Made by a program: the position numbers and the translations under genes
The notes under the pieces: generated by a model
What the model saw: the letters and a program-made list of their open reading frames with translations, nothing else
What the model was told of the DNA's origin: nothing
Databases searched by the model: none
NCBI GenBank assembly: GCA_050084515.1
Contig: CM114273.1
Coordinates: 41,664,001 to 41,728,000 of the forward strand
Length of the DNA stretch: 64,000 nucleotides
Direction: 5' to 3'
Origin: Blasia pusilla
Lineage: Eukaryota; Marchantiophyta; Marchantiopsida; Blasiales
Shown here: positions 1 through 12,399 of the stretch, piece by piece
How positions within the stretch are numbered: position 1 is the stretch's first letter
Layout: each line of letters begins with the position of its first letter

Positions 1-119
1 GATTTACACACCATTAGTAATAGTTTGTAAGTATAGATAAAAAAAAAAAAATTCAAATGAAAATAAAAGTCCATAAATTCAAAAGATAAAACCATTTTTT
101 TTTTTACAATACTAAAAAA

Positions 120-302
120 TCTATACTATTAATGGAGGATGGGGTTAGAAAAACCCTCCTCGTGTCGACACTCCTTTAACAACTCTTCTATTTTTAACAC
201 ATGATAGATTTAAGAAATAATTATGTCAAGATGGCCAATTAAATTGAGGGTGTCAAAAAACCTTACTCTCATTCGTGCATAGCACGGGCATCATCATGCT
301 AA
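120..302 (+). mobile_element. Short non-autonomous Helitron-like element
   Basis: The left end starts TCTATACTATTAA after an A, the usual plant Helitron 5' end. It is followed by GAGGATGGGG and a short inverted GGGTT/AACCC, the signature of a small family seen again at 18299, 20991, 21700, 34163 and 60155. The right end has a GC hairpin-like stretch (cgtgcatagcacggg) followed about 10 bases later by CTAA, which fits the CTRR end rule. The base after it is A rather than the expected T, so the right boundary is less certain. It has no coding capacity. Confidence 0.55.
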
Positions 303-1298
303 ATACTCAATGTTGAGTATGATTTTTTGGTTTTCTCAAAGATAGAGTAAGGATTCTTATACAACGGTCCTTATCATAAAACAAGGGGGACTTTTTCTGT
401 CATATCTCTTTCATTTACAAAGTGATATAATTTATGTAATATGTGAACCAAATAGGTGGGGAATGTGGCATAAGGATGTCCATGCAAACCAAATAGTCGA
501 GAGTGTGGCTGAACATCCCTACTAAAGAAGTGGATATCCACCTACTCCTTGGACACACCGCACTTAGAGTGCCACAAATCCATCTAAAAAGAATTAGAAA
601 ACATCAATAGAAAGTGGGTGATGAAAAATCCACCCTAAATACAAACTAGTGTGGCCGCCCCAAAAGATGGCTTATTAAAAAACCATAAATACAATACAGA
701 CTTATGAGTTGATTAGAGAATGTAGCTATACAAAACAAACTACTCAAAAAATGTACAAAGTTTTGATATTTCAATATCAATCCAATACACTACGAAGGAG
801 ATGAATACAACAATCATTAAACTACCTATAAGGTCTAAAAAATAAAATGCTATAATACAAAGATGTTCAATTATAAACAAGGGTTCATACGATAGACCAC
901 ATACAAATGCCATAAAAGCTAATCCAATCCAAAATGCAAGGATCGATTAAAGGGCATTTTTTTTTAGAGAACCTAACTCCCGCTATCGATTACACGAGAA
1001 CGAGAACGTTAATGAAACAAAAAAGATGTTGACTAAACAACTGTCTAAACAAAAGACATAGTGTTGTGGGCTAACACGTTGAAAGCCCAAGTCATACAAG
1101 TTATTCATCCAATAAGATTTCTCAACAAAATATTGTGTTGTGAGGGAACCGCAAAGTACGAGCTAAAGTGGGGGCTTAAAATAATAAGGGGGACTTACTA
1201 GAATCACAACCCACCCTCTAAAAAGAAAAGAAAGTGCCCCTTTCCTTGCCCATACAACATAATATGGACAGTAAAATGTGAGATGCCTAGTGGTAGGG
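303..1298. other. AT-rich intergenic stretch, no gene seen
   Basis: No coding frame with recognisable motifs, no RNA gene and no clear terminal repeats were found on either strand. The stretch is AT-rich and resembles worn repeat DNA. Confidence 0.5.
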
Positions 1299-1432
1299 AA
1301 AAAGATGCACTTCGATAAAAACGAGTGATGGAAAACCCATCGGAAGTACAAAAGAGGGGGACTCAAAGAGTCAAAACCTGAAGGCCACAACACGACCAGA
1401 AAAGGAAGAAGGGGGCATTCCCCCCCCCTAAC
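1299..1432 (-). mobile_element. LINE 3' tail, 5'-truncated at the ORF stop
   Basis: Read on the minus strand, this segment is a close match to the 3' untranslated tail of the LINE copy at 20010-20938. It begins almost exactly at the ORF stop (TTAGGGGGG), continues through a TTTTGACTCTTTGA segment and the small hairpin GATGGGTTTTCCATC, and ends at GAAGTGCATCTTTTT, where similarity fades. Only the tail is present, the classic product of target-primed reverse transcription that aborted early. Confidence 0.8.
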
Positions 1433-1439
1433 AAGAGGT

Positions 1440-3352
1440 CGTCCACACACATACAATAATAACCAGATGTGGACCCGCACGTGTGTCTCCAACTGATCCT
1501 TCACTTGTAGACAGGAATTCCACAACGGCCTGCCATCACTCTACCGTCTATGACAGAATGGGAGCCGAAAGGTACCCACCCGTGGCATCCAGCCCGGGTC
1601 CCAAGTTGACTCCCAAGCCAGAGGCAACCGGGAGGGTTCCCACCCGGTTGCCCTCCGTCTCTATCAACCGGCCGGCTAACGCTCCTCCGGAATGATCCCT
1701 CCAAATGTAGCGGTAGCGCCTTCCCCGAGGCCGGCATTTTGTCCGCCAACCATCTCATCCCATTGCTGTCAACTCCATCTCCTGGCGGAGAGGCAGGCTG
1801 GAGGATTTCCCCCACCGAAAGACTTCGAAGTCCTTTCCAAGGACTTTGAAGGAGTCCTTGGAAAGTCCGGGCTTTCCCCAGGCGGGGAAAGGCTTGTCGG
1901 TTAAATTGCGGGCGTCCAACCCTCGAGGGCTCGGGAGGACGTTCCCGTCACTTTTGACCTTTTGCTAGGATGACTAGGGGACTGCGTCAGCATATACGAA
2001 CTGTTTTGATGCTGAATGAGCCAGTAATAAGGAATCCCTGCTTAGGTCTCCTGGAGTCAGAAGGTAAGGACAAATTATGTGTTGCCATGTCAGATCCAAA
2101 AGGCACTTGGCTGAAAACTTGAATCGTTGCGGTGTTAACGATGTGGATATTAGAGTTTTTTCTTCGATTTAACTTTGGAATTAATTATATTCTTCACGCC
2201 CCGCGCCCCTTTCCTTTCCTTTAGATTTCCTTATTATTATTACCTTCTCCTTCGAGACTCGACAGCGTCCGGGGGCAGGGCCGCAGAAGCACATTCATTC
2301 CCTCTCCTGGCGTGACCGATTTGTGGTCAGGCGCGCTGTTTCAATCCGATCTCCGACACTCGGGGCACACACGCAATCCGATCTCTGGTGCTCGGGGAGA
2401 GGAGATTGGACTGCCATTTGGTGCCGCGAGAGAAGGGGCGAACATTGCTGTTCAGTGGAGTCGGCAACAGTGTTAGCACGCTCTGTTTTGGTCAAGGTCT
2501 GTTGTTTTGTGTTCGGACGTTCATTTGTGGCGTGAGACGCTCTAGATCGTTGTGGAGTTCCTTGCCGATCTGAGCCTTAGGCGGTGGCTGTTTTAGAGTT
2601 GCGTTCCCTTACGGCGACGTCGCCTTTGAAGGTTTTCTTAGGGCGTGACAGTCAGTTGCGTGGAAAACTGATCGATAATTTCTCATGTGAGCGCATTGCT
2701 TGTGAACGAGTACTTGCTTCTCAAAATACTAGTCATTTGTTTCGGCCATCCTTCGCCTACTGATTGTTGAGGAGGCTTTCTTCCTAACAATTTTCATCTA
2801 GAGTTTCGTAGGTCGCTGATGTAGGTTTGAATCCTTCGATTAAACAGCCGCAAGGTCTTGAAGCGTTCAGTCCCAACTCTACGGGATTTCTCTTTCGGAA
2901 CTACTCTTTTTGCTGATAGGCTTCCTCTTCTCGCACATGAAATTGTGTAGGGAGTTATAAAGGGACCTGGTCTGACCGGATTATCCATCCGGGTTTCCTT
3001 TCTCTGCTTGTGAAGCCTTGTATCAGGAGTTCATTAGCGTTTAAGGTCCTTATCTGCTTGCGTCTGTCTTCTTGTCTCTTTTTGCTCTCCTTCCTAAGCG
3101 GTTTCGAACGGCGCCCAGGCATTTTGATCTCAGCTGGATTGGCTCCACTGTAGATTTCCATTTCCATGTTGTAGGATTTAGGGAGGAATTCGGTGTCATA
3201 TTACTCGGTTTTGTCGAGTTGTGCACCGATTCCTCGATTACAGTTTGAAGGAGTTATCTTCACCTTCTCGCGAGCGGGGAGCGCATTGAGAGCCTCTTCG
3301 CACCCTCGTACACTTTCCCGGCTGTAGAGTTGGTTTGCCGAGTAGGAGGAAG
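1440..3352 (+). promoter_or_regulatory. Upstream and leader region of the RING ligase gene
   Basis: This is GC-richer than its surroundings and has no convincing coding exon. It contains two hairpins at 1833-1891 and a near-duplicate of about 30 bases built on CAATCCGATCTC and CTCGGGG at about 2343 and 2377. Pyrimidine-rich tracts from 2200 on resemble a plant leader. Transcription start, TATA box and any leader intron cannot be placed by eye. Confidence 0.4.
1833..1891. repeat. Two adjacent perfect hairpins
   Basis: CTTTCCAAGGACT (1833-1845) pairs perfectly with AGTCCTTGGAAAG (1853-1865) across a 7-base loop. Immediately downstream CTTTCCCC (1872-1879) pairs with GGGGAAAG (1884-1891) across 4 bases. 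They lie about 1.5 kb upstream of the ligase start codon. Their role is unknown. Confidence 0.7.
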
Positions 3353-6300
3353 ATGTCGGTTGTGGTTGGTGGATGTGAGGGGTTAAGTACTCCGTTTCGG
3401 TCTTCGGAGGACTATCTCGCGAGAAGAGACCACATGCTGCAGTCACCGCTCCTGGAACAGGTACGTGGTGGTAGATCCTAAGATATCCGAGCAAGTATGC
3501 TAGGGTACACAATTTTGTCCAAGATTCCGCATTTGGATTTTCGACCTTTTATCTTAGGAAAGTGCAACACCATCGCCAATTTTGTGCATGTCGCAAGAGT
3601 TCTCGGTACAATAATGTCTCTGATCACGAAGCTTCCTTGATCCCTTATCTGTTTGGCGGGATGGTGTCTGATGAGATCTACATAATCGGCGATTCGTGCC
3701 CTTGTTTGTGTTCAGGACGCGACTCTGTCGCACTTGCTTAATGGTACGGATAGAGGAAGGGTGCATGAGGATGTGGAGAACGTAGGATGTGATGCCGAAG
3801 CTAGCAGTTCTGCCGACACCAGCGAGCGTCCTGCAACTCCTACCGTGGAAAGTGCAGCGGAGCAACAGCGGCGGGAGACCGTGGGCCTCATGCAACATGG
3901 GTTAGTTTGAAAGTTTCTGGCCTGAGTCATTTTTCGGGATCGTTCAGAGTCTCTGTCTAGACTCTACAGTCGACGATTACCCATAGATTCGATGCATTAT
4001 TTTCAATCGGCGTTTTTGCTGGAAGCTGTTTAGGCTTGCAAAATTGGCGCGCCAATTTCGCAAACCTAATCTGTGCCCATCTCATGGTTACACTCTGCTA
4101 GGCACTTATCCCATGCGGTTCTGGAGATGGGATAGCTGATTCGCTCTCGTTCTTGTATGCTGGATTCCTAGGTGCGCTCACTACCGAAGAAGATGTCGCA
4201 TTCGTGCTCCTTGCTGTGACGAAGTGTTTGACTGCCGCCACTGTCACAATGATGCAAAAGTAAGACTCCGGAGTAGTTTTCACCTCGAGAATCTAAATTT
4301 TGTTTTATCCCCTGCATAGGGAGGATTGCGTGGTGGTTCCGATCACAGGAAAATAGCTTTATGGTGCTGTGGGTCCCGTCCGTCTAACTTCCGTGCGCGC
4401 ATGCTTGTCCGGATGCAGAATACGAACGAGAGGGATCCTAAGAAGCGTCATGATTTACCTCGTCATTCGGTGCAATGGGTACTTACTTATTTCAAGAAAC
4501 TTTTTGGATGCTTTTGTAATAAGGCAATTTTGGTGGTTTAGAGCAATGCGAAGTGGTTGGCAAGATATTGTGAGTAGCAGGCCATTTTTTGGATACTTTG
4601 GTTAATTGTATTTTGCTAATCGTGCAGGTCATATGTTCACTGTGCAACACTGAACAAGAGGTGAGACTTTGCCTTGCTCTCCATGAAAAATTTCATTCTC
4701 TCTAAATTCGCTTTTTCTCTAGCCTTGCATGTGTTTGTGGTTGAAATGGTGGCATATCAGCTGACCTGCCTACTCTCAAACTTCAGGTGCAACAGAAATG
4801 TGCGAACTGTGGAGTACGAATGGGTGAATACTTCTGTGACATATGCAAGTTTTTTGATGATGAGGTAAGGGAGAGTCAGATTGTTGTAATAACATCCTGT
4901 TAATCCGTTCATGACTAGTTCTTTTTAAAGTCGGGTGATAGATGTTTTATCTGATGTTTTGATCGACAGTTTCCCTTCCCTTTCAGTGAGAGATGAGTGT
5001 GTAGGACTTCTTTATAGTTGCTTTGATGTCTCAGTTCAAAATGTTCAGGCATTGAATGTGTATTTTCTTTCCTCACACTCTGCTGTGTCTATTGCAGACA
5101 AAGAAAGAGCAGTATCATTGTGATTCGTGTGGCATCTGCCGGTACTATTTCATGACTCTCTCCCTCACCTCTCTGCGGAAATACTGCTTGTTTCCTTCCT
5201 GTACAGGCATATTAATATCTGGAATCAGCTTAAATAGGATGGGAACTCTGGTGGTATGCTTGCTTTCTGAAAGCTTACACTTCTTGTCTTATTTTGTATT
5301 TCAGAATTGGAGGACGTGATAAATTTTTCCACTGTGAAAAATGTGGTATGTGAACTATTGGGATTATCCATGACAAATTTAGGCGAATATGGGGCACGTT
5401 GTAAAGAAGTTGGTTTCAGGAGGGAGCACCTGAGTACAAAACCTCAAAACTAAAGCCCACTCGAACAGACTCAGTCAATGAGAAGAATATTGGCTTGCAA
5501 AATAGGATAATCCTGTCTGGTGGAACGGAGAACTCCTGTCCAGTATCCTTCGCTTGAGTCTGTTTCCTTCCCATGTATGTCTACTTGGATTTTTGTGGAT
5601 ACTCCGGTTAGAGCAAGCATGTGCCAGGTTATCTTGCCCGCAACCCTGGCTTCAAATATTACCTTGATTAAGATCTTTGTCTTAGGGAGGTTAGTACAAA
5701 TCAAGGTACGCCTCGAGGATATTTGGTTCTGGTATCCATCTTGAAGAAGCAAAGGATGCGTCAAGATCTTTGTGACCTTTGGCTAAGTGTGACTAAAGTG
5801 AATGCTGGAAGTTCGGTGCAAAGTTGGCTTTCAAATTTCATGATATCTTACAAGATTCTGATCACCGAAATGCAGGTTGCTGCTATTCCACCGTGCTTGA
5901 ACAGGGTCACCCGTGTGTGGAAAAGTCTATGCATCACAATTGTCCTGTATGCTTTGAGGTACTTGATTTCAGACAGATAGTGTAAATGAGCTGTTGGTTT
6001 CTGACTTGGCTTTCTCGTCAGGAGGCTTTATTTGAACACGATGCTCCATCCAGGTTGTGACTTGCCTTGTAAATAATGAGAGGCGCTCATTGTCTGCTTC
6101 GCCTTTCAAGATGAGGCAGTCAGATAATAATTGCTTGTGGGATTGTGTTTTGGCTCCTACTGCAGTATCTCTTTGATTCAATGAAGGACATTACTGTTAT
6201 GCCATGTGGTCACACAATGCACTTGGAGTGCCTGAAAGAAATGCAGAAACACTCACAGTGAGTTACTCTAGCTGCCTCAATCATAAGAAAGTCCCCATTT

Positions 6301-7180
6301 CCTGGTTTGATTCTTGAAGGTTTGTTTGAATGGAGGGAGGGTTAACGCAGTGGAGTATGACAGTCACTACTGTTTTTGACGGTTATTTTGAATAGATAGG
6401 TGGCTGAGCGTTTTGGAGTGAGGCTGTGAGCTGATGGCTGCCCATCCTTGTTATTTATCAATTCCTCAGTTCATTTGCATATTTTCTTAGACACATAAAT
6501 AATTAGTGTGTTGGTCCATTCTGTATGGCAGGTACTCTTGTCCCATGTGCCTGAAATCTGTCTGTGATATGACAAGGAGGTGGGAGCAACTGGACCAAGA
6601 GGTATGACTTTAATGATTGATGCTCTTCTTGGCAGTCTGTTGGGTGGATCCTATCAGGCAAACAGGGAGCAACTAGACCAAGAGGTGTGAGTTTATTGAT
6701 TGGCGGTCTTCTTGCCAGTCTATTGGGTGGATCCTATCAGGTAGACGGGCACCCTTCAGCAGAGGTAATGAAGACCAGGAAGAGCTTGCAAGGTTCAAAT
6801 AGTTTAGTTAGTGGAGAGGTGGTGGATTTAGTCGTGAGCCTAATGATGGTTGGCTTGTATTGGAGCAGGTCGCTGCAACCCCAATGCCAGAAGTCTACCT
6901 AAATAAGCTGGTCAGTTGCTCACCAGACCAGCCGTATTTGTTGAACTGCGTGGCTTTCTGTGATGAAATGGTATAGTCAAATTAAGCCCATAATGTTTTG
7001 GGGAAAGAGACTGTTTCTAATGATTTCATTGTTGTAAACCAGGTGTGGATTCTTTGCAATGATTGTGGGGTGACTAGTCAGGTTGCTTTTCACATTTTAG
7101 CACACAAGTGCAATCACTGTAGCTCTTACAATACACGATTAACCAAGTGCCCGACCCAACTTCCACCATCCCGAATTTGA
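3353..7180 (+). CDS. CHY and RING zinc-finger E3 ubiquitin ligase (RCHY1/MIEL1/RZPF34 type)
   Basis: Thirteen coding exons, all with GT-AG introns and consistent phases, give a 353-residue protein: 3353-3460, 3716-3900, 4172-4259, 4419-4478, 4628-4660, 4787-4864, 5098-5141, 5305-5345, 5876-5958, 6166-6257, 6532-6601, 6869-6910, 7043-7180. Residues 1-97 are a low-complexity extension with no known fold. The CHY zinc finger starts near residue 98 ([13 protein letters not shown], then DCRHCHND) and runs to about 165, followed by the CTCHY finger ([17 protein letters not shown]) to about 236. The RING finger is C235-C238-C254-H256-H259-C262-C274-C277, all ligands present. A C-terminal zinc ribbon has C313, C316, C331 and C334. 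Family members are E3 ligases that transfer ubiquitin from E2 enzymes to targets such as transcription factors (MIEL1 in plants degrades MYB factors). The ATG at 3353 (GGAAGATGTC) was chosen because it opens a frame joining cleanly to exon 2. A further upstream start or leader intron is possible. Substrate cannot be inferred. Confidence 0.9.
4041..4058. repeat. 18-bp perfect palindrome in ligase intron 2
   Basis: AAATTGGCGCGCCAATTT reads the same on both strands and lies in the intron between coding exons 2 and 3. It may be chance or a dimeric protein-binding site. No function is claimed. Confidence 0.7.
6582..6747 (+). repeat. 83-bp tandem duplication carrying an exon end and splice donor
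   Basis: The unit at 6582-6664 holds the last 20 bases of ligase exon 11, its GT donor and the start of the intron. A diverged second unit begins at 6665 and repeats the exon end (GGAGCAACTAGACCAAGAG) and a GTGTGA donor, followed by the shared segment TTGGGTGGATCCTATCAGG. The second copy is preceded by CAG, so it looks like a potential 19-base mini-exon. Its inclusion would shift the frame. Confidence 0.8.
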
Positions 7181-9768
7181 TGGACACCCTTCTAGATCTA
7201 ATTTCTCCATTATTTTATCATTCTTTTGAACGGGATTAGTTTTATTGGAACTGTTTTTGGTTGGCATTGCGGCCTGAAAATGGAGACAACATGAATTTTA
7301 TGCCAACTTGATTCATTGTCTCAACAGTAGATCAGGAGTAGAAAGAATAAGAAGGGATAGGATTATTTAATCCTTTAGTAAAGCATCAAGTGTACAATAT
7401 AGCTACATTAACCACACCCATTTGAAGCCGGTCTTGGAGCACTGGAGATGGTATATTCAGGAGGCATACATTCTGAAGGCGATAGACAGTAAGGCAAGGC
7501 ACAAAAAGGATTGCCTTCGTATGTGAGGTAAAACAACCATTACTCCTGGTACGTTCAACCTGAGGGCAAATGGTAATGAGGTGCTTTGATAGTTTTCAAA
7601 GGCCTGCTTCATATATGCTGGTTGGCAAGAAACAGGAACAGTACGCATGTGGTTACAGAAAACTTCAACAGCTTGAATGATGTCCGTGCTCTAATGAGCA
7701 TCCTTTTCCAAGCCTTGTTCTGTTAATCGTCTCATTTCTATCACACGTGGTTCTTGTCTTAGCAGTTGTGTCCGGTGTCTGGCCGCCCATCTGGAAAACT
7801 AGATGAATCAAGAGCAGAAATGTGTTTATCACCTTGCGATATTCTGGCCGACCACTATTCGAAGCAGTCCTGACAGCAAAGAAGAGGTTTCATTTCTCTT
7901 TTAGGAAATATTACTTTTTGACCTGTCGTAGCCTATCTGTCGTAAATTGAAGTAGAGTAATTGGTATCTGGATGATTTTGTACCCGGAATTTCTCCTTCG
8001 AGTGTCCACGAGTTACTCTTATATGCGTCACATAACCTGTCCGCGCAAAATCTGACGTCGCTTTCTCCACGAGTTTTCTGGTCTCCGCCGAGAATGTATC
8101 TGGAATAGTTTTAACCATGTCTAGACCGGTATGAGATTAAATTGAATCGGTTTCGTTTTGTGCGAGCCCTGCCGTCCATTTGGTACGTAAGTGTCGGCCT
8201 TAGCCACAACAATTTTGAAGGCTACTTCTGATGAATCTTCTAGATCACCTCGATGTCCGCTAAAGCGCTCAACGATTACTTACGGGCCTTTGTCGCCTTT
8301 AAAATCTAGCATCTCCTTTTCGCCTTTATCTCTGTACATTATTCTTCATGCAGGACCGTCCTTTGACCTTTAGTAGAGGAAAGTCGCGCTTAATGACTGT
8401 CAGCTCCCTGCCCCCAGCCAAGCCCCGTTTTTCTTTTTCCTTTTGCACTGCTACTGCCTTTCGTGGAAAAGTGAGGTCAAGTTAGTCGTATGCCTCTTCC
8501 TCTTCAAAGGCATGTTTACGGTCTGGAGGTGTTCTCGGAGGAAAAGAATCCTACGCACATCATTTTGTATGTCTAGAGATAATGGTTTTGACCATCGGAC
8601 AAAGTTTTCTAGGTACTACCCCTAAATTTTCAACTCTCCAATTTTTTATTGCATTGAAAAACTTTTATTCCTTAATGTTATCCCGCGATGGTCATCACTC
8701 CCATTGTGTAGAAGTATTTAGTATGAATACATGGTGGGTGCGCACAAAATATACCAGTAGAATAACTTTGGCATTGGATGGACAATTGAATTGAAGGGAA
8801 GCCTACCTTCCGGATTGTAAACCGAAAGGTAGGCTACCAGTATGTGGTCCTGGATTAGGGTTATGAGTTTTATAATGGGTTCAGAAGCATGAGTACAAAA
8901 CATGTATGTATGGAGGCTTGGAGAATGAGTTCCAACTTGGACTAACAAGAAATCGGGAGCAACAAGGTGTTGTATGTTTGGAGGGTTGGAGAACATGAAT
9001 CCTAGTAATACAAAGGTTTGGAGAACACAAATAGACTAAAATTAACATTGTGAAAATGTATTAATGGGAAGATGGATATTAATATCCAGCCGTTAAATTT
9101 TCATATCCTACGGGGTCGAAAACTTGTAGAGTAATTTGCATTCTACAGGCTTTATTGACTTAAAGTAGGGGCCACAGCTTGAGATCTATCGACCTGAGCG
9201 GGGTCTCATGGCGATAGATTTTGCCTCCGCTGTTCGGAATCCCTAGTGGCTTGGCAACCTCTTGCCTACGCAACACGAGGACTCTTTGCTTCATAATACG
9301 ACTTTGATTCCCATGGTCCTCACTCTTGTATGCAACCCCAATCTACCATAGGAAATGTTACAGGAAATGGTCTTGGATTGCTTCACATCATCCATGGACT
9401 CCACTTCCAAGGTATGATCGATTACTCCTCTCGTTTTGATGTCAACGGCCCTTAGGGTGGTTTCCAACTTTCTATGGAGAGGTACTTTATGCATGGTGCT
9501 AAGAATAAGGCAAACTCTTTCAGGTACCATTGGAAACATTTCAACCCTTGGAACTAAACCTGGATGGTATTATTTTTGCCCAGAGAATGAAGTGGTTTTC
9601 CCCCGTCCAATGAATGTTTCCAATTTGATTTTCTAAGTACTCGTTGCTCAACATACTTGTTTGGCCCATGATAGCACCATGGTTTAGATGATGTTAGTAC
9701 TCCTAACGTCATCCCAAGTCTTGGGGTTCTTGGCCTCTTGCAAGTTTGAGATAACTTTAGACTACTTC
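7181..9768. other. Intergenic region after the ligase gene, no gene seen
   Basis: The first few hundred bases should hold the 3' UTR. No canonical AATAAA was placed with confidence (a GAATAAG lies near 7345). The rest has short chance frames only. An imperfect hairpin (13-bp stem, one mismatch) lies at 8801-8834, and an ATCTATCG/CGATAGAT inverted pair lies near 9184-9221. Confidence 0.45.
8801..8834. repeat. Imperfect hairpin
   Basis: GCCTACCTTCCGG pairs with CCGAAAGGTAGGC with one mismatch and an 8-base loop. It is isolated, with no following T-run, and no function is proposed. Confidence 0.6.
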
Positions 9769-9769
9769 T

Positions 9770-10262
9770 TGGGGGATTGGCGGCGGCAACAGTGAAGAAG
9801 ACCCATTTCTATAGTCGACTTCATGATGAACATCGATTCGTCGCTCTAGCCATAGAGATGTATGGGCTTATGGGGGAGAGGTTTGACTTGTTCTTTACGG
9901 ATTGCGCTCATTATCTCCAATTGGAAAATCGGTTGTCCTTAGCTACTACGATTCCTTATTGTAGGCGATGGGTCTCCATAGCTTTGTAGCATGCCCAAGC
10001 TAGTGGGCTTTCGTGGCGGGCTCAAGTTTTGAGAGACGCTAGCACCAAAGGCCCTTTTAATGGTAGTCTTGTCTCTCTAGACGTACATGATATTGTCTCT
10101 GTTGTTGGTGAGTTCAGTTGGTTAGGGGCATGCCCTCTTTTCTTTTTCCGAGCCGATTGTGATCTTCATGAACATGACTTTTTGAGTCAAGTTCATGTTC
10201 TTATGATGGATTTCCCATCACCCTTTTTATTTTGGCTTTCTATTTTCTTCTTGGAGTCTTTA
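9770..10262 (+). mobile_element. 5'-truncated LINE copy (C-terminus of ORF and 3' tail)
   Basis: The reading frame starting at 9777 matches the last 100 or so residues of the LINE copies at 20010 and 55247 (VKKTHFYSRLHDEHRF, AIEMYGLMGERFD, then DCAHYLQLENRLSLATTI). A TAG at 9987 replaces the CAG seen at this position in the 20 kb copy. The tail keeps the GATGGATTTCCCATC hairpin (10205-10219). Nothing upstream of the GCGGCGGCA stretch is shared, so the copy is truncated there. Confidence 0.8.
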
Positions 10263-11219
10263 GGATAAAGTTATAAAACTACAAAGCTTCTTGTACGTTA
10301 GCACCCAATGCCATGGAAGTAAAGGGTAGGTCCAAAGTCCTAATGGGATGGACCGAAACTAAGGCTCCTATCTAGCAACCCATCTAAAGTTTGCTTCTTT
10401 CGTTAAACAAGGTGCAAATTGATGATGGATTTCAAGATTCTCACAAAGACACTTCTCTTGAGAGAAGAGGGTCCTTAAAGGACATTGCTCATGTGTATGG
10501 GTCGAGTGTTTGTATACCTTTATTATTTTAATCAAGGGATCAAAATTGTGATTATTCTTCCATGGACTAGACAACTCATGTTGAAACTTATCACTCAGTA
10601 AAGATTCCATAAGCCACTACCACTCCAAAAAAAATATTGAATAGATCAAGAGGTAAAAGTTTAGGGTTTTTCTATGTGAGAAATAGTTATGAAAAATATT
10701 TATTACCTCGTGGGTTTCCCTAATTTGAAAATGATCTAATGCATCATCTTGTGTGATTTCTAACCAGTGTTGTGACTTACACTAGTCCGCAAGCTTGCGA
10801 TGAAGAAAAGTTACTTTCTCCTTATTTTGATTTTTAAAAATCATCTTCCCCCACGCCTTCCATAAGACAACCTAGACCTCGACATCTAGCCATAAATTTG
10901 CAGCTTTGGAGAACAAAAAATGATTGCAAACCAATGTCTCCACAACCATATTTTGCAATTCTTCTATGGCTTCAAACCCTTTCTTTTTTTTATATCCACA
11001 CCACACCCACATTCTTGTGACTATTTGTGGATCTCTAGACCTAATAACATCCATAAATAATCTTTTTTCCAATTGTGGGTGGCTTGATTTCAATCATATT
11101 GTTATAAGATTAAAAAAATTCATGTGCAAAGTTAGTTATTTTATCATCTTCTAAAAATGTAGACAGATCCTATTTACATATGTGATTTTTGAAAGCTCTT
11201 ACATGATAATGATTAAGGA
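10263..11219. other. AT-rich intergenic stretch, no gene seen
   Basis: Only short chance frames are present, with no conserved motif, RNA gene or element terminus. Confidence 0.45.
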
Positions 11220-12340
11220 AGAAATTGTGCAATTTGTGCGGATAAGTTTGCAGTTCAAACTAAAGAAATGCATACTCATTAGATATCTCCAATGTATCTT
11301 CCTTTCTCCGATTTTTTTCTCTCACTTTTATTTAGTTGAGTGATTTATCTCAAACATCATTAAGATATGTCACAATTTATTATCTTATTTTTGTGGAAAA
11401 ATATTTTTCAAACTTCCTATTCCATTGAAACTTCCGGATGTTCGTGATTTTTAGAAAGTATTGCAGAGCGAGGCAAAAAGATGAAAACATTTTGTTTGTG
11501 TGGAAAATTTAGGCACTTCAAACTAAAATAATACATCTTTCTCAAATACCTCCATGGCATGTTCCTGATCAAATTCTATTTTTTGTCACTTTTATTAAGT
11601 TAAGTTGTCTATCTCAAGCTACATTAAGGTAAGTCAAAACTTATTGACGTATTTGTGTGGAAACAGCATGTTCCTGACTCAAATTCTATTTTTTGTCACT
11701 TTTATTAAGTTAAGTTGTCTATCTCAAGCTACATTAAGGTAAGTCAAAACTTATTGACGTATTTGTGTGGAAACATATTTTTCAGACTTTCTATTCCATC
11801 AAATCCTATGGATATTTGTCATTTTGGGAAAGTATCATGGGTGAGGCACAGACAATTCTCAAATTCTTATTTATCTTACTCTCATTTAGTAAAGTTGTTT
11901 ATCTTAAGTGTCCTTAAGGTAAGTAAAATTTACCAACTTATCTGTGTGAAATATTTTAGAAACTTCCTACTTTGTAGAACACTATGGATCTTTGTGATTT
12001 TTGAAAATAATTTTGGGCGAGGCACAAAAATGAAAATATTCTTTATGCTGAAAATTTAATACTTCAACTTGAAATAATAAATCTTCCATAAATTAAAATA
12101 CGCTAATGTATGCTCATTCCATAGTAAGATGTTAGGTTTGGCTCTTATTTCAATGTATTAATAAACATTTGATGTCGTATGATCAAGGGAGTCCAAAGTT
12201 AATAGTTGCTAACTTTCCCCATACTTCCTATTCCATCAAATCCAATAGATATATTTGATCTCAAGAAAGTATTATGGAGTGAGATACAAAAAAGAGAACG
12301 TGTCATTCATGTGGAGGAGTTGGTAATTCAAAACAAAAAA
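11220..12340. repeat. Degenerate tandem repeat array with one recent ~117-bp duplication
   Basis: About four diverged units share landmarks in the same order: a GTGTGGAAA-like segment, CTTCCTATTCCAT, GTGATTTTT then GAAAGTAT, and GCGAGGCACAAAAATGAAAA (seen at about 11466, 11829, 12016 and 12270). Within the array the segment beginning GCATGTTCCTGA occurs twice almost identically, from about 11550 and about 11667, so one duplication is much younger than the rest. It is non-coding. Confidence 0.75.
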
Positions 12341-12399
12341 AAAGGTTTACCAAAGGGAACATAAAAGGAGGACACTTGCCCTTCAAAGTTTAACATGAT

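Noticed and set aside
1163-1525. Minus-strand open frame of 120 codons
   Set aside because: It reads across the LINE tail and flanking DNA and carries no protein motif.
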